Assembly: GCA_022826945.1 (NCBI GenBank)
Contig: JAJDTY010000043.1
Coordinates: 22,173-86,172 of the forward strand
From: Candidatus Binatia bacterium
GTDB lineage: Bacteria; Desulfobacterota; Binatia; Bin18
Length of the DNA: 64,000 nt
Direction: 5' to 3'
Shown: positions 42,940-52,225 of the stretch, piece after piece
Layout of the letters: each line of letters begins with the position of its first letter
How positions within the stretch are numbered: the first letter of the stretch is position 1
Translations under genes and position numbers: made by a program
Notes under the pieces: model-generated
Told to the model about the DNA's origin: nothing
Seen by the model: the letters and a program-made list of their open reading frames with translations, nothing else
The model's database searches: none

Positions 42940-44163
42940 ATGGCATACGGAATGGAACATATTTTAAGCGACCTGCGAGTGTTGGATTTTACCCGGGCTC
43001 TGGCCGGACCGAGTTGCACCCGGATGCTGGCCGAGATGGGGGCCGATGTGATTAAGGTCGAGTCCGCACCCCGCGGCGACATGGTGCGCGGCATCTCGGT
43101 CTTTGAAAAGGAGCGCAGCCTCTATTTCATTCAGCAGAATCTCGGCAAGAAGAGCTTGTGCGTGAATATCCGCGACCCCAAAGCCATGAACATTATCAAG
43201 GAGCTGATTGCGCAGATGGATGTGGTGGTCGAGAACTTCAAGCCCGGCGTGATAGCCCAGATGGGGCTGGGGTATGAGGAACTCAAGAAAATCAAGCCGG
43301 ATATTATCCTGTGCTCAATCTCGGCTCTGGGTCAGAAGGGGCCGCTGTCAACCAAACCAGGTTATGACTATATTGCCCAGGCCTACTCCGGGGTCACCTC
43401 CATGATCGGCGACCCGGACGAAGCTCCGTATCTGCCGCTGGTCGGGATGGGCGATGTGAGTACGGGCGTCCACGGCGCCCTGGCCGTGGTGTCCGCCCTG
43501 CGCTACCGGGACCGCACCGGTGAGGGCCAGCATCTCGATATCGGCCTGCTGGACGTGTACTACCACTATCACGAGGTTAACGTCCATCAGTACAGCGGGA
43601 CCAAGGGCAAGATGAATCCGACCCGGGCCGGTCGGCATTTAACCTATGTCTGTCCGGCGGGCATCTTTCGGACCAAGGGCGGCTCGGTGGTTATCATGGC
43701 CTTTCTGCACCACTGGAAGGACCTGTGCGCCGCCATGGAGAAACCGGAGCTGGTGGAACACGAGCGCTATGGCACTGAGGCGCTACGCCTCGAACATCGG
43801 GACGAGGTCGTTCAGATTATCGAGGACTGGCTGCAGGCAACCTTTCCCGATGTTGAGAGCGCGGTGGCCCATATGGAGCAATTCGGGGTACCGGTTGCGC
43901 CGGTCTTGTCGGTAGCGGAAACGACGCAGCACCCCCACCTGCGGGAACGCGGCACCGTACGCACCATCAATGATCCCATTGTCGGCGAGTTTGATATCCC
44001 CGGCATGCCGCTCCGCTTTTCGCGTTTCCCGGACGACCTACCGCTCAAAGCTCCGACCCTGGGACAGCATAACGAGGAGATTCTCTCCGCCTACCTGAAA
44101 CGGTCGCCCGAAGAGGTGCAACAGCTACGCGAGGCCGGCGTCCTGTTTGAGAAGAATTCGTAG
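42940..44163 (+). CDS. CaiB/BaiF-family CoA-transferase (pair, copy 1)
   Basis: A 407-residue family III CoA-transferase that would move CoA between acyl-CoA and a free acid. The catalytic Asp172 is in GMGDVSTGVHG. LRVLDFTRALAGPSCTRMLAEM is the start typical of the family, and PGYDYIAQAYSG and NVHQYSGTKG follow. It is a close paralogue of the next gene. Its last 83 codons are copied as a fragment at 46222-46472. AACGGAGGAACACG precedes the ATG. Confidence 0.95.
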   Translation: MAYGMEHILSDLRVLDFTRALAGPSCTRMLAEMGADVIKVESAPRGDMVRGISVFEKERSLYFIQQNLGKKSLCVNIRDPKAMNIIKELIAQMDVVVENFKPGVIAQMGLGYEELKKIKPDIILCSISALGQKGPLSTKPGYDYIAQAYSGVTSMIGDPDEAPYLPLVGMGDVSTGVHGALAVVSALRYRDRTGEGQHLDIGLLDVYYHYHEVNVHQYSGTKGKMNPTRAGRHLTYVCPAGIFRTKGGSVVIMAFLHHWKDLCAAMEKPELVEHERYGTEALRLEHRDEVVQIIEDWLQATFPDVESAVAHMEQFGVPVAPVLSVAETTQHPHLRERGTVRTINDPIVGEFDIPGMPLRFSRFPDDLPLKAPTLGQHNEEILSAYLKRSPEEVQQLREAGVLFEKNS

Positions 44164-44176
44164 GAAGGAGACAGCC

Positions 44177-45400
44177 ATGACGACCCAAGATACGCAGCAC
44201 GTTCTCAGCGGACTGCGGGTGCTCGATTTCACCCGCGCTCTGGCCGGTCCAACGTGTAGCCGCATGCTGGCCGAGATGGGAGCCGACGTCATTAAGGTCG
44301 AGTCTGCGCCCAAGGGCGATCTTGGACGAAATTTCTCAGTGTTTCGTAACAAGCGTAGCCTGTTCCACGTTCAGCACAATCGCGGCAAGAAAAGTTTGTG
44401 TGTCAATCTGCGCGACCCACGCGGCATGGCGCTTGTGACTGAGCTGATTCAGCACGTTGATATCGTGGTTGAGAATTTCAAGCCCGGCGTCATGGCAGAT
44501 ATGGGTCTCAGTTATGAGCGGCTCAAAGAGCTCAAGCCGGATATCATTCTGTGCTCAATCTCTGCCCTTGGCCAGACCGGCCCTTTAGCCCATAAGCCCG
44601 GCTACGATTATATCGCGCAGGCGTATTCCGGAGTGACATCGATGGTCGGAGAGGAGGACGATGCACCGTACATCCCGCTGGTCGGGATGGGCGATGTCAG
44701 CACAGGGGTCCATGGCGCACTCGCCGTCCTGGCGGCCTTGCGCCACCGGGACAATACCGGTCGGGGCCAGCATCTCGATGTCGCGCTGTTGGACGTGTAC
44801 TACCACTACCACGAGGTCAACGTGCATACCCCGCGTGCCACAGAAGGCGCCATTCAGCCAACCCGTGTGGGCCGCCATATGACGTATGCCTGCCCCTCAG
44901 GTGTCTTTCGTGGTAATGGTGGCTACTTGGTCATCATGGCTATTTTTCATCATTGGCCAGATTTCTGCAAAGCAATCAAACGGCCTGAGTTGATTGACGA
45001 TCCGCAGTACAGTACGGATCAAGCCCGGCTCAAACGCCGAGACGAAGTGACCAAACTGGTGGAAGACTGGCTGCAAACGTTTCCGGATGTCGAGAGTGCG
45101 GTCGCCCATTTAGAGGAGTTCAACGTTCCGGTCGCTCCGGTGCTCTCCGTTGCCGAGACCCTCGACTACCCGCATCTGCGGGAACGTGGAACCGTGACAA
45201 CAATCAACGACCCAATCCATGGTGATCTCGACGTCCCCGGTTTTCCGCTCAAGTTTTCCGAGTTCCCGGACGAACTCCCCCTCCACGCGCCCACCCTGGG
45301 ACAACACAACGAAGAGGTGCTGACTTCGTATTTGGGACGATCCGCGGAAGAGGTCCAGCAACTGCGCGAGGCCGGGGTCGTGGTGGAGGAGCATCGGTAA
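44177..45400 (+). CDS. CaiB/BaiF-family CoA-transferase (pair, copy 2)
   Basis: A 407-residue paralogue of the preceding gene. Catalytic Asp173 lies in GMGDVSTGVHG. The region NVHTPRATEGAIQPTRVGRHM replaces NVHQYSGTKG of copy 1, near the subunit interface. The ATG at 44177 follows AAGGAGACAGCC; the upstream frame overlaps copy 1 and is not used. Family III transferases often work as dimers, so copies 1 and 2 could form a heterodimer or serve two acids. It is 13 bp downstream of copy 1. Confidence 0.95.
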   Translation: MTTQDTQHVLSGLRVLDFTRALAGPTCSRMLAEMGADVIKVESAPKGDLGRNFSVFRNKRSLFHVQHNRGKKSLCVNLRDPRGMALVTELIQHVDIVVENFKPGVMADMGLSYERLKELKPDIILCSISALGQTGPLAHKPGYDYIAQAYSGVTSMVGEEDDAPYIPLVGMGDVSTGVHGALAVLAALRHRDNTGRGQHLDVALLDVYYHYHEVNVHTPRATEGAIQPTRVGRHMTYACPSGVFRGNGGYLVIMAIFHHWPDFCKAIKRPELIDDPQYSTDQARLKRRDEVTKLVEDWLQTFPDVESAVAHLEEFNVPVAPVLSVAETLDYPHLRERGTVTTINDPIHGDLDVPGFPLKFSEFPDELPLHAPTLGQHNEEVLTSYLGRSAEEVQQLREAGVVVEEHR

Positions 45401-45421
45401 TTCTCATTTTTGGAGAGAAAT

Positions 45422-46183
45422 ATGGCAGGACTGGTTGAGGGCAAAGTGGCGCTTGTCACGGGCAGTGGGTCGGGCATAGGCAGACAGTCGGCCCTGGCCT
45501 TTGCGCGTGAAGGTGCCAAGGTGGTCGTTTCCGACGTTGTTGTCGAAGGCGGAGAGGAAACGGTGCGTCTGATTCGGAGCGCGGGTGGTCAGGCGGTGTT
45601 TGTGCAAGCCGATGTCTCGCGGGCGGCTGAGGTGGAAGCCTTAGTCAATACGGCGGTTGAGACCTATGGCCGCCTGGACTGCGCGCATAATAATGCCGGC
45701 ATAGCCGGCAAGGCCCAGAGCACGATTGACTGCACGCAAGAGAACTGGGACCGCATCATTGCCATTAACCTGACGGGGGTATGGCTGTGCATGAAAGCGG
45801 AGATTCCGTACATGCTCACCCAGGGTAAGGGGGCTATCGTCAATACAGCGTCCGATGCCGGACTGATCGGCGTGCCACGCGCCGGCGCATACGTTGCCAG
45901 CAAACATGGCGTAGTGGGCCTGACCAAAACGGCCGCCCTGGAGTATGCCAAGGCGGGTATTCGCGTCAACGCCGTCTGCCCCGGTCCGATTGACACGCCC
46001 ATGCTTCGGAGCGTCGGTCAGCGGCGTCCCCAGGTGGTGGAGAAGATGGCCGCTGCCCAGCCGGTGGGCCGTTTGGGGCAGCCCGAGGAAATTGCGGAGG
46101 CGGTCGTCTGGCTGTGCTCGGATGCGGCGTCTTTTGTCACCGGGCATCCCATGCCGGTTGACGGCGGCTATATGGCGCAGTGA
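45422..46183 (+). CDS. short-chain dehydrogenase/reductase
   Basis: A 253-residue classical SDR with TGSGSGIGRQ, NNAGIAGKAQ, active-site Tyr-Lys in AYVASKHG, and end TGHPMPVDGGYMAQ. GGAGAG precedes the ATG at 45422. It ends the intact part of the LLM/SDR/CoA-transferase cluster. Its last 61 bases recur at 49334-49394 with two changes, a recombination scar. Confidence 0.94.
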   Translation: MAGLVEGKVALVTGSGSGIGRQSALAFAREGAKVVVSDVVVEGGEETVRLIRSAGGQAVFVQADVSRAAEVEALVNTAVETYGRLDCAHNNAGIAGKAQSTIDCTQENWDRIIAINLTGVWLCMKAEIPYMLTQGKGAIVNTASDAGLIGVPRAGAYVASKHGVVGLTKTAALEYAKAGIRVNAVCPGPIDTPMLRSVGQRRPQVVEKMAAAQPVGRLGQPEEIAEAVVWLCSDAASFVTGHPMPVDGGYMAQ

Positions 46184-46221
46184 AGTCTTGCTGGAGGTCG
46201 AGTAACAAGAGGGGTGTTCGG

Positions 46222-46472
46222 TGGCGGAAACAACGCAGCACCCCCACCTACGGGGACGCGGCACCGTACGCACCATCAGCGACCCCATTATCGGAGAGTT
46301 TGATATCTCCGGCATGCCGCTCCGCTTTTCTCGCTTTCCTGAAGACCTGCCGCTCAAAGCCCCCACCCTGGGACAGCACAACGAGGAAGTTCTGGCCGCA
46401 TACCCGAAACGTTCACCCGAAGAAGTACAACAGTTACGCGAGGTCGGCGTCCTGTTCGAGAAGAATTCCTAG
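46222..46472 (+). pseudogene. truncated 3' copy of a CoA-transferase
   Basis: This reading frame, VAETTQHPHLRGRGTVRTI and onwards to LFEKNS, matches the last 83 residues of the CoA-transferase at 42940 with few changes (N to S, V to I, P to S, L to P among them). The match begins abruptly near 46210. No ribosome site or N-terminal portion exists. It is a duplicated end fragment left by recombination. Its stop codon overlaps that of the converging vWA gene. Confidence 0.9.
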
Positions 46473-48442
46473 GGGCCGTTTATGGTACCGGGGGGCGGTA
46501 GTGGCGCCAGGGCAGCGGCGGATTCCGCGAGCTTGACCAGGCCGATGAACTCGGCCCGGTAGCCATAGGGGTCCTGGCCGCGCGCGTCCTGGGCGAGCGC
46601 GGCGACATCGTCGTAGTCGTACTCGCCGATATAGCGGCCGCCGCGCAGCAACTGGCCGAACGCGGCGACCGCGGCGGCGAAACGCGCCTCACGCGGGGCG
46701 GCTTCAACGCTCGCCGCCGCATCCGCCGAGGTCACGGGCCTGGTGATTAGCTTGCTGGTCTCTTCCTCGGGCAGCTTGTAGCGGATCTTCAGAAAGGCGA
46801 GTTCGTCCTTGAAGGCGCTGCCGGTCGGTGCCGCAGCCTGGTAGCGCAGGGGTGCGGTCCGTTCGGCCCCGGAGCCGGCAGGCGTCAGTTCATAGATGGC
46901 GGTCACAGTGTGGCCGGCACCGATGTCGCCGGCGTCCACCTTGTCGTTGCTGAAGTCTTCGCGGCGCAGCATGCGGGTTTCATAGCCGATCAGCCGGTAC
47001 TCGCTCACCGTTGCCGGATTGAACTCGACCTGGATCTTCACGTCCTTGGCGATGGGGAAGAGCAATGCCGTGGCCTCCTCCGACAGGGCTTTGCGAGCTT
47101 CGGACAGGCTGTCGATATAGACGGCGTTGCCGTTGCCGTTCTGGGCCAGGCGCTGCATCACGTCATCGTTGTAGTTGCCCATGCCGAAGCCGAGCACGGA
47201 CAGATAGACCCCGCTGTTCCGCTTTCTGGAGACAAAGCCGGTGAGCGCTTGCGGGTCGGTGATGCCCACGTTGAAGTCGCCATCCGTGGCCAGTACGACC
47301 CGGTTGATGCCGTCGGCGACAAAGTGCTCTTCCGCGAGCAGATAAGCCTGACGGATGCCTTCGGCCCCAGCGGTCGAGCCGCCGGCCCCCAGGCGATCCA
47401 AGGCGGCGTGAATCCGTGGTTTCTCGGCCACCGGGGTGGGCGGAAGCGCGACGCCGGCCGCGCCGGCATAGGTGACGACAGCCACTCGGTCTTGCGGGGC
47501 GAGGGTCTCGAGCAGCAGTTTCAGTGAGTTGACCAGCAGCGGCAGCTTATTGGGCGCATTCATCGAGCCTGAAGTGTCGACCAGGAATACCAAGTTGGCC
47601 TGTTTAGCCGCGCCGGGCTCCTGCATATACCCTCGTATGCCGATGTGCAGCAGCCGGTTGGTGGGATTCCAGGGGGCAGGCAGCACGGAGACAGCGGCGG
47701 CGAAGGGCGCTTCCCGGCTGTCGGGCAGGGCGTAGTTATATGGGAAGTAGTTGATCAGTTCCTCGATGCGCACGGCATCTTGAGGGGGCAGTACCATCTG
47801 GTTCAGCGAGGCGCGCATGAAGGCGTAGGAAGCGGTATCCACGTCAATGGAGAAGGTGGAGACTGGCTCTTCTGCGGTCACCTTGACCGGGTTGGGGTCG
47901 AAAGCGGTGAATCGGTCGCGGCCCTGGTCGCGGAAGGCGGGGTCGCCAGCTCTATCGGCCGTGCGCGAGTGCATGGCGCGTCCCCCGGGGACTGCACGAA
48001 GGCCGAGGGGGGGAGCTGACTCCTCACTGGTGAATACCCCGGTGAGGCTGGAGAGGGTATCCGGCGGCTCCCCCTGCCACTCATCTTGCTCCTCCCCCCA
48101 ATCTTGCACCTGAATGCTGGCTCCGGACCCTTGCCAGATGGGCTGGGGCGGAGGCTGGGTGAAGGGCCGCAGGTAGGCAACAAACAGGACAGCGGCGAGC
48201 CCTAAGGTGATTGCACTGGCGAACGCCGGGCGTCGCCACCAATTCGAGACCGGCAGAAACAGCCACCAGACTCCGTGGCGGCGGTTGTCGTCCTTGGCTT
48301 GGCCCGCGCTCTCGCTGCGCGTTCGATGGTGGTCATCGAAGGCGGCGAGCGCGGCGGCAAGCGCCCGTTCCTGGACTTCGTCTGGCGGGCTGGGTCGGTT
48401 AGCGCGAAGCGCCGACTGCAAGCGTTCCATTTCGTCGTTCAT
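46469..48442 (-). CDS. YfbK-like von Willebrand factor A protein
   Basis: A 657-residue inner-membrane protein. One membrane helix is at residues about 73-93. The N-terminal vWF-associated domain (about 182-276) is followed by a vWA domain with the MIDAS motif DTSGS at 289-293 and the later TDGDFNVG loop. A C-terminal DUF3520-type region runs to the end. It is translated together with the ECF sigma gene upstream (ATGA overlap). In this arrangement the N-terminal tail may act as an anti-sigma factor (inference). GC is higher than in neighbours, so transfer is likely. It is bounded by the CoA-transferase and SDR scars. Confidence 0.9.
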   Translation of the reverse strand: MNDEMERLQSALRANRPSPPDEVQERALAAALAAFDDHHRTRSESAGQAKDDNRRHGVWWLFLPVSNWWRRPAFASAITLGLAAVLFVAYLRPFTQPPPQPIWQGSGASIQVQDWGEEQDEWQGEPPDTLSSLTGVFTSEESAPPLGLRAVPGGRAMHSRTADRAGDPAFRDQGRDRFTAFDPNPVKVTAEEPVSTFSIDVDTASYAFMRASLNQMVLPPQDAVRIEELINYFPYNYALPDSREAPFAAAVSVLPAPWNPTNRLLHIGIRGYMQEPGAAKQANLVFLVDTSGSMNAPNKLPLLVNSLKLLLETLAPQDRVAVVTYAGAAGVALPPTPVAEKPRIHAALDRLGAGGSTAGAEGIRQAYLLAEEHFVADGINRVVLATDGDFNVGITDPQALTGFVSRKRNSGVYLSVLGFGMGNYNDDVMQRLAQNGNGNAVYIDSLSEARKALSEEATALLFPIAKDVKIQVEFNPATVSEYRLIGYETRMLRREDFSNDKVDAGDIGAGHTVTAIYELTPAGSGAERTAPLRYQAAAPTGSAFKDELAFLKIRYKLPEEETSKLITRPVTSADAAASVEAAPREARFAAAVAAFGQLLRGGRYIGEYDYDDVAALAQDARGQDPYGYRAEFIGLVKLAESAAALAPLPPPGTINGP

Positions 48443-48984
48443 GGGACCACTTCCTCTTTGACTGCATATGCGCGCAGACATTTGCGCACCTTGTGCATAC
48501 GCCAGGACACGGTGGCTGCGGTCACGCCCAGGACTTTCCCGGCTTCGGCATGTCCCAGGCCCTCCTCAATCACCAGGATCACGGTGGTTCGCAACTCGGC
48601 CGACAATCGTCCCAGGGCCTGGCGCAGCCAGACGGACTCGCTATCCACAGGACTGTGCCCCGGACGGTCCGGCGCCTTTAGCGCCGTGTAGTCGCTTTCC
48701 AGGCGCCGCCGGGTCGCCGCACGGCGGAGCGCGTCCCGGGCCGCGTTCACCACCACCCGATAAAGCCAAGTGGTGAACCGGCCTTTCCGGCGATAGGAGG
48801 TCAGCTTGCCGGGCAGACCGACGCAGACTTCCTGGGCAAGGTCGGCCGCCGCGTCCGCATCACCGAGGACGCGGACGCCGATCCGGAATATCCGGTCGTA
48901 GTGGCGCTTGAGCAACTCGGCGAACGCCTCCCGGTCCCCGGCCCCGGCACGAATTGCCAAGGCGTCGTCTGATGGTTCAGTCAT
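48439..48984 (-). CDS. ECF RNA polymerase sigma factor
   Basis: A 181-residue extracytoplasmic-function sigma factor. Region 2 is visible from FAELLKRHYDRIFRIGVRVL to FTTWLYRVVVNAARDALRR. Region 4 is LSAELRTTVILVIEEGLGH followed by AEAGKVLGVTAATVSWRMHKVRKCL. The stop TGA overlaps the start of the vWA gene. GC-rich relative to the flanking cluster. It probably directs its own operon, but no clear -35/-10 pair was identified in the 48985-49330 stretch. Confidence 0.94.
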   Translation of the reverse strand: MTEPSDDALAIRAGAGDREAFAELLKRHYDRIFRIGVRVLGDADAAADLAQEVCVGLPGKLTSYRRKGRFTTWLYRVVVNAARDALRRAATRRRLESDYTALKAPDRPGHSPVDSESVWLRQALGRLSAELRTTVILVIEEGLGHAEAGKVLGVTAATVSWRMHKVRKCLRAYAVKEEVVP

Positions 48985-49420
48985 GGTCTATCGTCCTCCG
49001 CCACATTCGTGCGTCTCACAGTTTAGACGCACGGCACACAGAAATCCTTGGCGCACCGGCAGGGGTGGACGCGTCCAGCCCGGCTAACATGTACCATGCG
49101 GACTGGAAACAACACGGAAAAAACCAGAGAAACAAGTCGGAAATTCTTGGGAAATATAATTCAGCTTATCCATCTCAAGGCAATCTCAGTGCTACAGGAC
49201 GACAAAAAAGCGCTGTGGATTTCCCCGTGCCTGGAGTAGTCAACAGAGCTCACGGAGACCGGTTTTTTCGAGCGAGTCAAGAGCTTCCCAAAGGCAAAGA
49301 CCAGCTCCCTCCTCCCCCGATTAAACTTCCGTACGGCGTCTTTTGTCACCGGGCATCCCATGCCGGTTGACGGCGGCCATATGGCGCTGTGAAGGCCCTG
49401 CCAGAGACGGACCGGCCCGA
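48985..49420. other. intergenic stretch with a recombination scar
   Basis: About 435 bp between the sigma factor and the AMIN/DUF1302 gene. It holds no intact gene. At 49334-49394 it carries a second copy of the SDR 3' end. The part at 49080-49260 is more AT-rich. The sigma-factor promoter is expected at its left end. Confidence 0.55.
49334..49394 (+). pseudogene. duplicated 3' end of an SDR gene
   Basis: These 61 bases match 46125-46185 with two differences. They still read ASFVTGHPMPVDGGHMAL before a stop. Nothing of the SDR gene precedes it. Together with the CoA-transferase fragment it brackets the 2.86-kb vWA/ECF segment, so that segment was inserted or rearranged next to these gene ends. 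Confidence 0.92.
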
Positions 49421-51406
49421 TTACAGCGCGAACGAGTGCTTGACCTCAAGGAAGAGCCGGCTATTCCGTCCCGTCCAGTACCGGTCATGGTCGCGTACAG
49501 GAGCGGCAAACTGGCCGAACAGACCGGAGCGCGAGCCGGTAAAGAAATCAGCCCCAATGGTTGCCGACAGGTAGTCAGAGAAATCGTACCGGACCTGGGG
49601 GCGGATCAGCAGGTCGCCAAAATTGATGCCGTACAGCACCAGCAGTTGGGGGTGGAGGGTTTCGTGCAGAAAATCGGACAGCAGGAAGAGCGACACCGCA
49701 TTCTCAACGGACTCGCCAACAAGCGCGCCCGGCGCATTGAAAATCACATTCTGGAAGAACTGCATATTCGCCATGAGATTATCATGCACCGTCCAGTCTA
49801 ATCCCAACACATAGGACAGGAACTCTCGCTGCCGGATACCGTCGCGGTCGCGTGGATCACCAGACACAAAATGCTCTCCCAAGCGCAGGCCTCCCTCGCC
49901 GCGGATCACAAACACGTCAAAGGCGTAGTTAAAACTGCCGCCAATCAGGTGGAAGCGCTCATGCCGGGGCTCGAAACGAAACGTGTTGGGACCCAGTACC
50001 CGCCGGAACGGGACGGGGAAGTCGCTCCAGGAGTATAAATAGTTCAGCGACAGGTCCATATTGCGCAGAAAACGGGTCACCCGAAATCCAACCTCGGAAT
50101 CGCCCAGCCGCCAGTCCTCGGGTTGACGCACCGAGTCCACCTGGACCGAGGGAAACGGCGGAGGAGGCTGAAAGGGCAGCGTCGGCAGGGGGACGTTCCG
50201 AAACTGGAATTCACTGCCCTGGTCGGCCGGACGGTTGGCCTCGAAGTCGGGCAGCCAAAGACCCTCAAACGTCCAGTCACTCAACGTGTAGTCCACCCGC
50301 AGCCCCCACAGCGGGATGCGGGCATCAATGAAGTCGTTCAGAATGAACTCGCGGAAATCCTGCGGGTTGATCACATCCAGGATGCGCAGACCGATGGACT
50401 CGCCCCACACGATCTGTTGCCGGCCCAAACGAATATCAAAATCCTCATAGAGCACGTCGAGATACAGCTCGCGTAGCTCGGCCTGAAACGAATCGCCGCC
50501 CTCCAAGCGATCAATCGGCGAGGTCCGAAAATCCTCTATATTGGTTTCCAGATGATTGACCGGATCAAACATCGACCGCCCGAGGATGGTGAGTTCGGCC
50601 CAATCGGTGAGTTCAAACTCAATCTCGGCCTGGAGCCAATTTTGAGACTTTGAGAGCTGATGCGGAGAGTGGAGCCGCATCGCGGTTTCGTTTTTGACAT
50701 AGCCGGTCACGTCCAGGCGATCCCGCAGGGTCTCAAACAAGCCGGGCTGAGTCTCACGCGCGGGCCGGCGGGCGATTGGTGACGCGCTCACAGGTCGCTG
50801 TCGCGCGGTCGCTGTGTCCTTTTCGGTTGCTGACGCAACCTCCGTTTTTGGAGTCGGCGGTGCGGCTCCGGCCTGCGGCGTGGAGGGGTCGGGTGCTGAA
50901 GTAGGCGGTGGTAAGGTCGATTGGGCGAAGCTGCTGGCCTCAGGGCTCTCAAACAGGATTTGCGCTCTCAGCTCCGGAGTGGGCCGGTCCGGCGTCTGGA
51001 GGACCGCCCTCACCCGACTGCCCTGCTGCTCTACGGTAAAGACCGGCAGTTTTTCGCCTTTGAGGTCAAGCACAAAACGCAGATGTTGCGGGTGGGCACC
51101 CACCCGCACACGGCGCAGGAGGGTATCTCTGGCCGGATAGGTCGCTGAGGGATGCGGCAGGACCGGCCCGATGACGTCAATCACAAGACGGGTTGGGGTC
51201 GAAAGCGGAAAGGCGTGGACGGCACTCGGCACTTGAGAGAATTGCAGCACCACCTGCCGTTGACTCCCGTCGGCAGTCAGATGGACCTTGTGGAGACGCA
51301 GGGCCGAGGGAGAGTCGGCTTGGACGGAAGATGTTTCTACCCCAATCCACAGGATCGCGATAAGGCTAAAAACCCAGGTCCTCCGCCTCGTGGGCGTACT
51401 GCTCAT
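49421..51406 (-). CDS. AMIN-domain plus DUF1302-type outer-membrane barrel
   Basis: A 661-residue envelope protein. A signal peptide covers residues about 1-30. Residues 37-136 form an AMIN domain (VVLQFSQVP, PTRLVIDVIGP, LRFVLDLKGEKLPVF), which in other proteins binds cell wall or outer-membrane partners. A Pro/Ala/Thr-rich linker follows to about 225. The rest is a DUF1302-like beta barrel: LDVTGYVKNETAMRL, LRELYLDVLYEDFDIRLGRQ, then QIVWGESIGLRILDVINPQDFRE and a final aromatic LFLEVKHSFAL. It is the last gene of an operon with a LolA-like protein and an RND exporter. Joining AMIN to this barrel is uncommon in my knowledge. Confidence 0.85.
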   Translation of the reverse strand: MSSTPTRRRTWVFSLIAILWIGVETSSVQADSPSALRLHKVHLTADGSQRQVVLQFSQVPSAVHAFPLSTPTRLVIDVIGPVLPHPSATYPARDTLLRRVRVGAHPQHLRFVLDLKGEKLPVFTVEQQGSRVRAVLQTPDRPTPELRAQILFESPEASSFAQSTLPPPTSAPDPSTPQAGAAPPTPKTEVASATEKDTATARQRPVSASPIARRPARETQPGLFETLRDRLDVTGYVKNETAMRLHSPHQLSKSQNWLQAEIEFELTDWAELTILGRSMFDPVNHLETNIEDFRTSPIDRLEGGDSFQAELRELYLDVLYEDFDIRLGRQQIVWGESIGLRILDVINPQDFREFILNDFIDARIPLWGLRVDYTLSDWTFEGLWLPDFEANRPADQGSEFQFRNVPLPTLPFQPPPPFPSVQVDSVRQPEDWRLGDSEVGFRVTRFLRNMDLSLNYLYSWSDFPVPFRRVLGPNTFRFEPRHERFHLIGGSFNYAFDVFVIRGEGGLRLGEHFVSGDPRDRDGIRQREFLSYVLGLDWTVHDNLMANMQFFQNVIFNAPGALVGESVENAVSLFLLSDFLHETLHPQLLVLYGINFGDLLIRPQVRYDFSDYLSATIGADFFTGSRSGLFGQFAAPVRDHDRYWTGRNSRLFLEVKHSFAL

Positions 51407-51418
51407 AGAGAGAACAAT

Positions 51419-52225
51419 CTAGGGCGCGCCCTTGCGTAGCGACCGTTCGGTAAAGATTGACTCCTTGAGGCCCTGATTGAACCGAACGTTGCTGATATCA
51501 AGCTCGGTCTTATGGCCGGTGAGTTGATTTTCCACCACGATCCGCTTCCAGTTCCAAATCCCGTCGATCTCCTCCCATTCCGTTGTCAGGATTTTGAGGA
51601 GGCGGTCTTTGCGGTCGTAGAATTCAATTCTGGGCTCGGTCAGATTCTCGGCGTTTATCCAGCGGAGCTTTTTGCTGTAGATGTAGTTCTCCTTTACGGG
51701 CGTGGACTCCAGAACGTAGAGCTTGGTGCCGTTGTCTTGCTCGACGCGCAGCAGTTTGTGCGTGTCTTCCTCAACCTCTCTGTCCGCCATGTCATCGTAG
51801 ATCATATCGCTGCCCATAAAGGAGTTTTCCTTGTCGCCGGAGGCAATCCGGCGGACCTTGCGCAGGGCCGGCAGATAGATCCACTGGTCGTCGTCGGCCT
51901 CGGCGTCTTCCTGCGACCAATTGAGAAAGGTGGTGTCTTTGACATCGGGTGGGGACTCAAAATAGATGAAAGACTTGCTCGACAGCCCATCCTGGCCTTC
52001 ATAGTCTTTCCAGTAGCGCAGGGTATGGCGCTTGCGCGTCTTACCCCTGCTATTGGTCAGCGTCCAGACGGCCTCGGAGGTCTGATCGTCGCCGTCCTCA
52101 CGCTCGTCAACCATGACGGCAATCTCCTGTCCGCTGGGCTCCCCAGGGACTTCCTGCGCGTCGGCAAGCGCAACTGCACTCAGCACCAACAATCCAGATC
52201 CGACCCATAACCCGATGGTCTTCAT
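51419..52225 (-). CDS. LolA-like outer-membrane lipoprotein-sorting protein
   Basis: A 268-residue periplasmic protein with a signal peptide cut near ADA-QE. SFIYFESPPDVKDTTFLNWS and DDQWIYLPALRKVRRIASGDKENSFMGSDM (here split for length) are the hallmark of the PF17131-type LolA-like family that pairs with RND exporters. It holds a curved sheet suited to carrying lipids. Its ATG overlaps the RND stop by 4 bases, so the two are translated together. It likely shuttles cargo between the exporter and the outer-membrane barrel. Confidence 0.9.
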   Translation of the reverse strand: MKTIGLWVGSGLLVLSAVALADAQEVPGEPSGQEIAVMVDEREDGDDQTSEAVWTLTNSRGKTRKRHTLRYWKDYEGQDGLSSKSFIYFESPPDVKDTTFLNWSQEDAEADDDQWIYLPALRKVRRIASGDKENSFMGSDMIYDDMADREVEEDTHKLLRVEQDNGTKLYVLESTPVKENYIYSKKLRWINAENLTEPRIEFYDRKDRLLKILTTEWEEIDGIWNWKRIVVENQLTGHKTELDISNVRFNQGLKESIFTERSLRKGAP

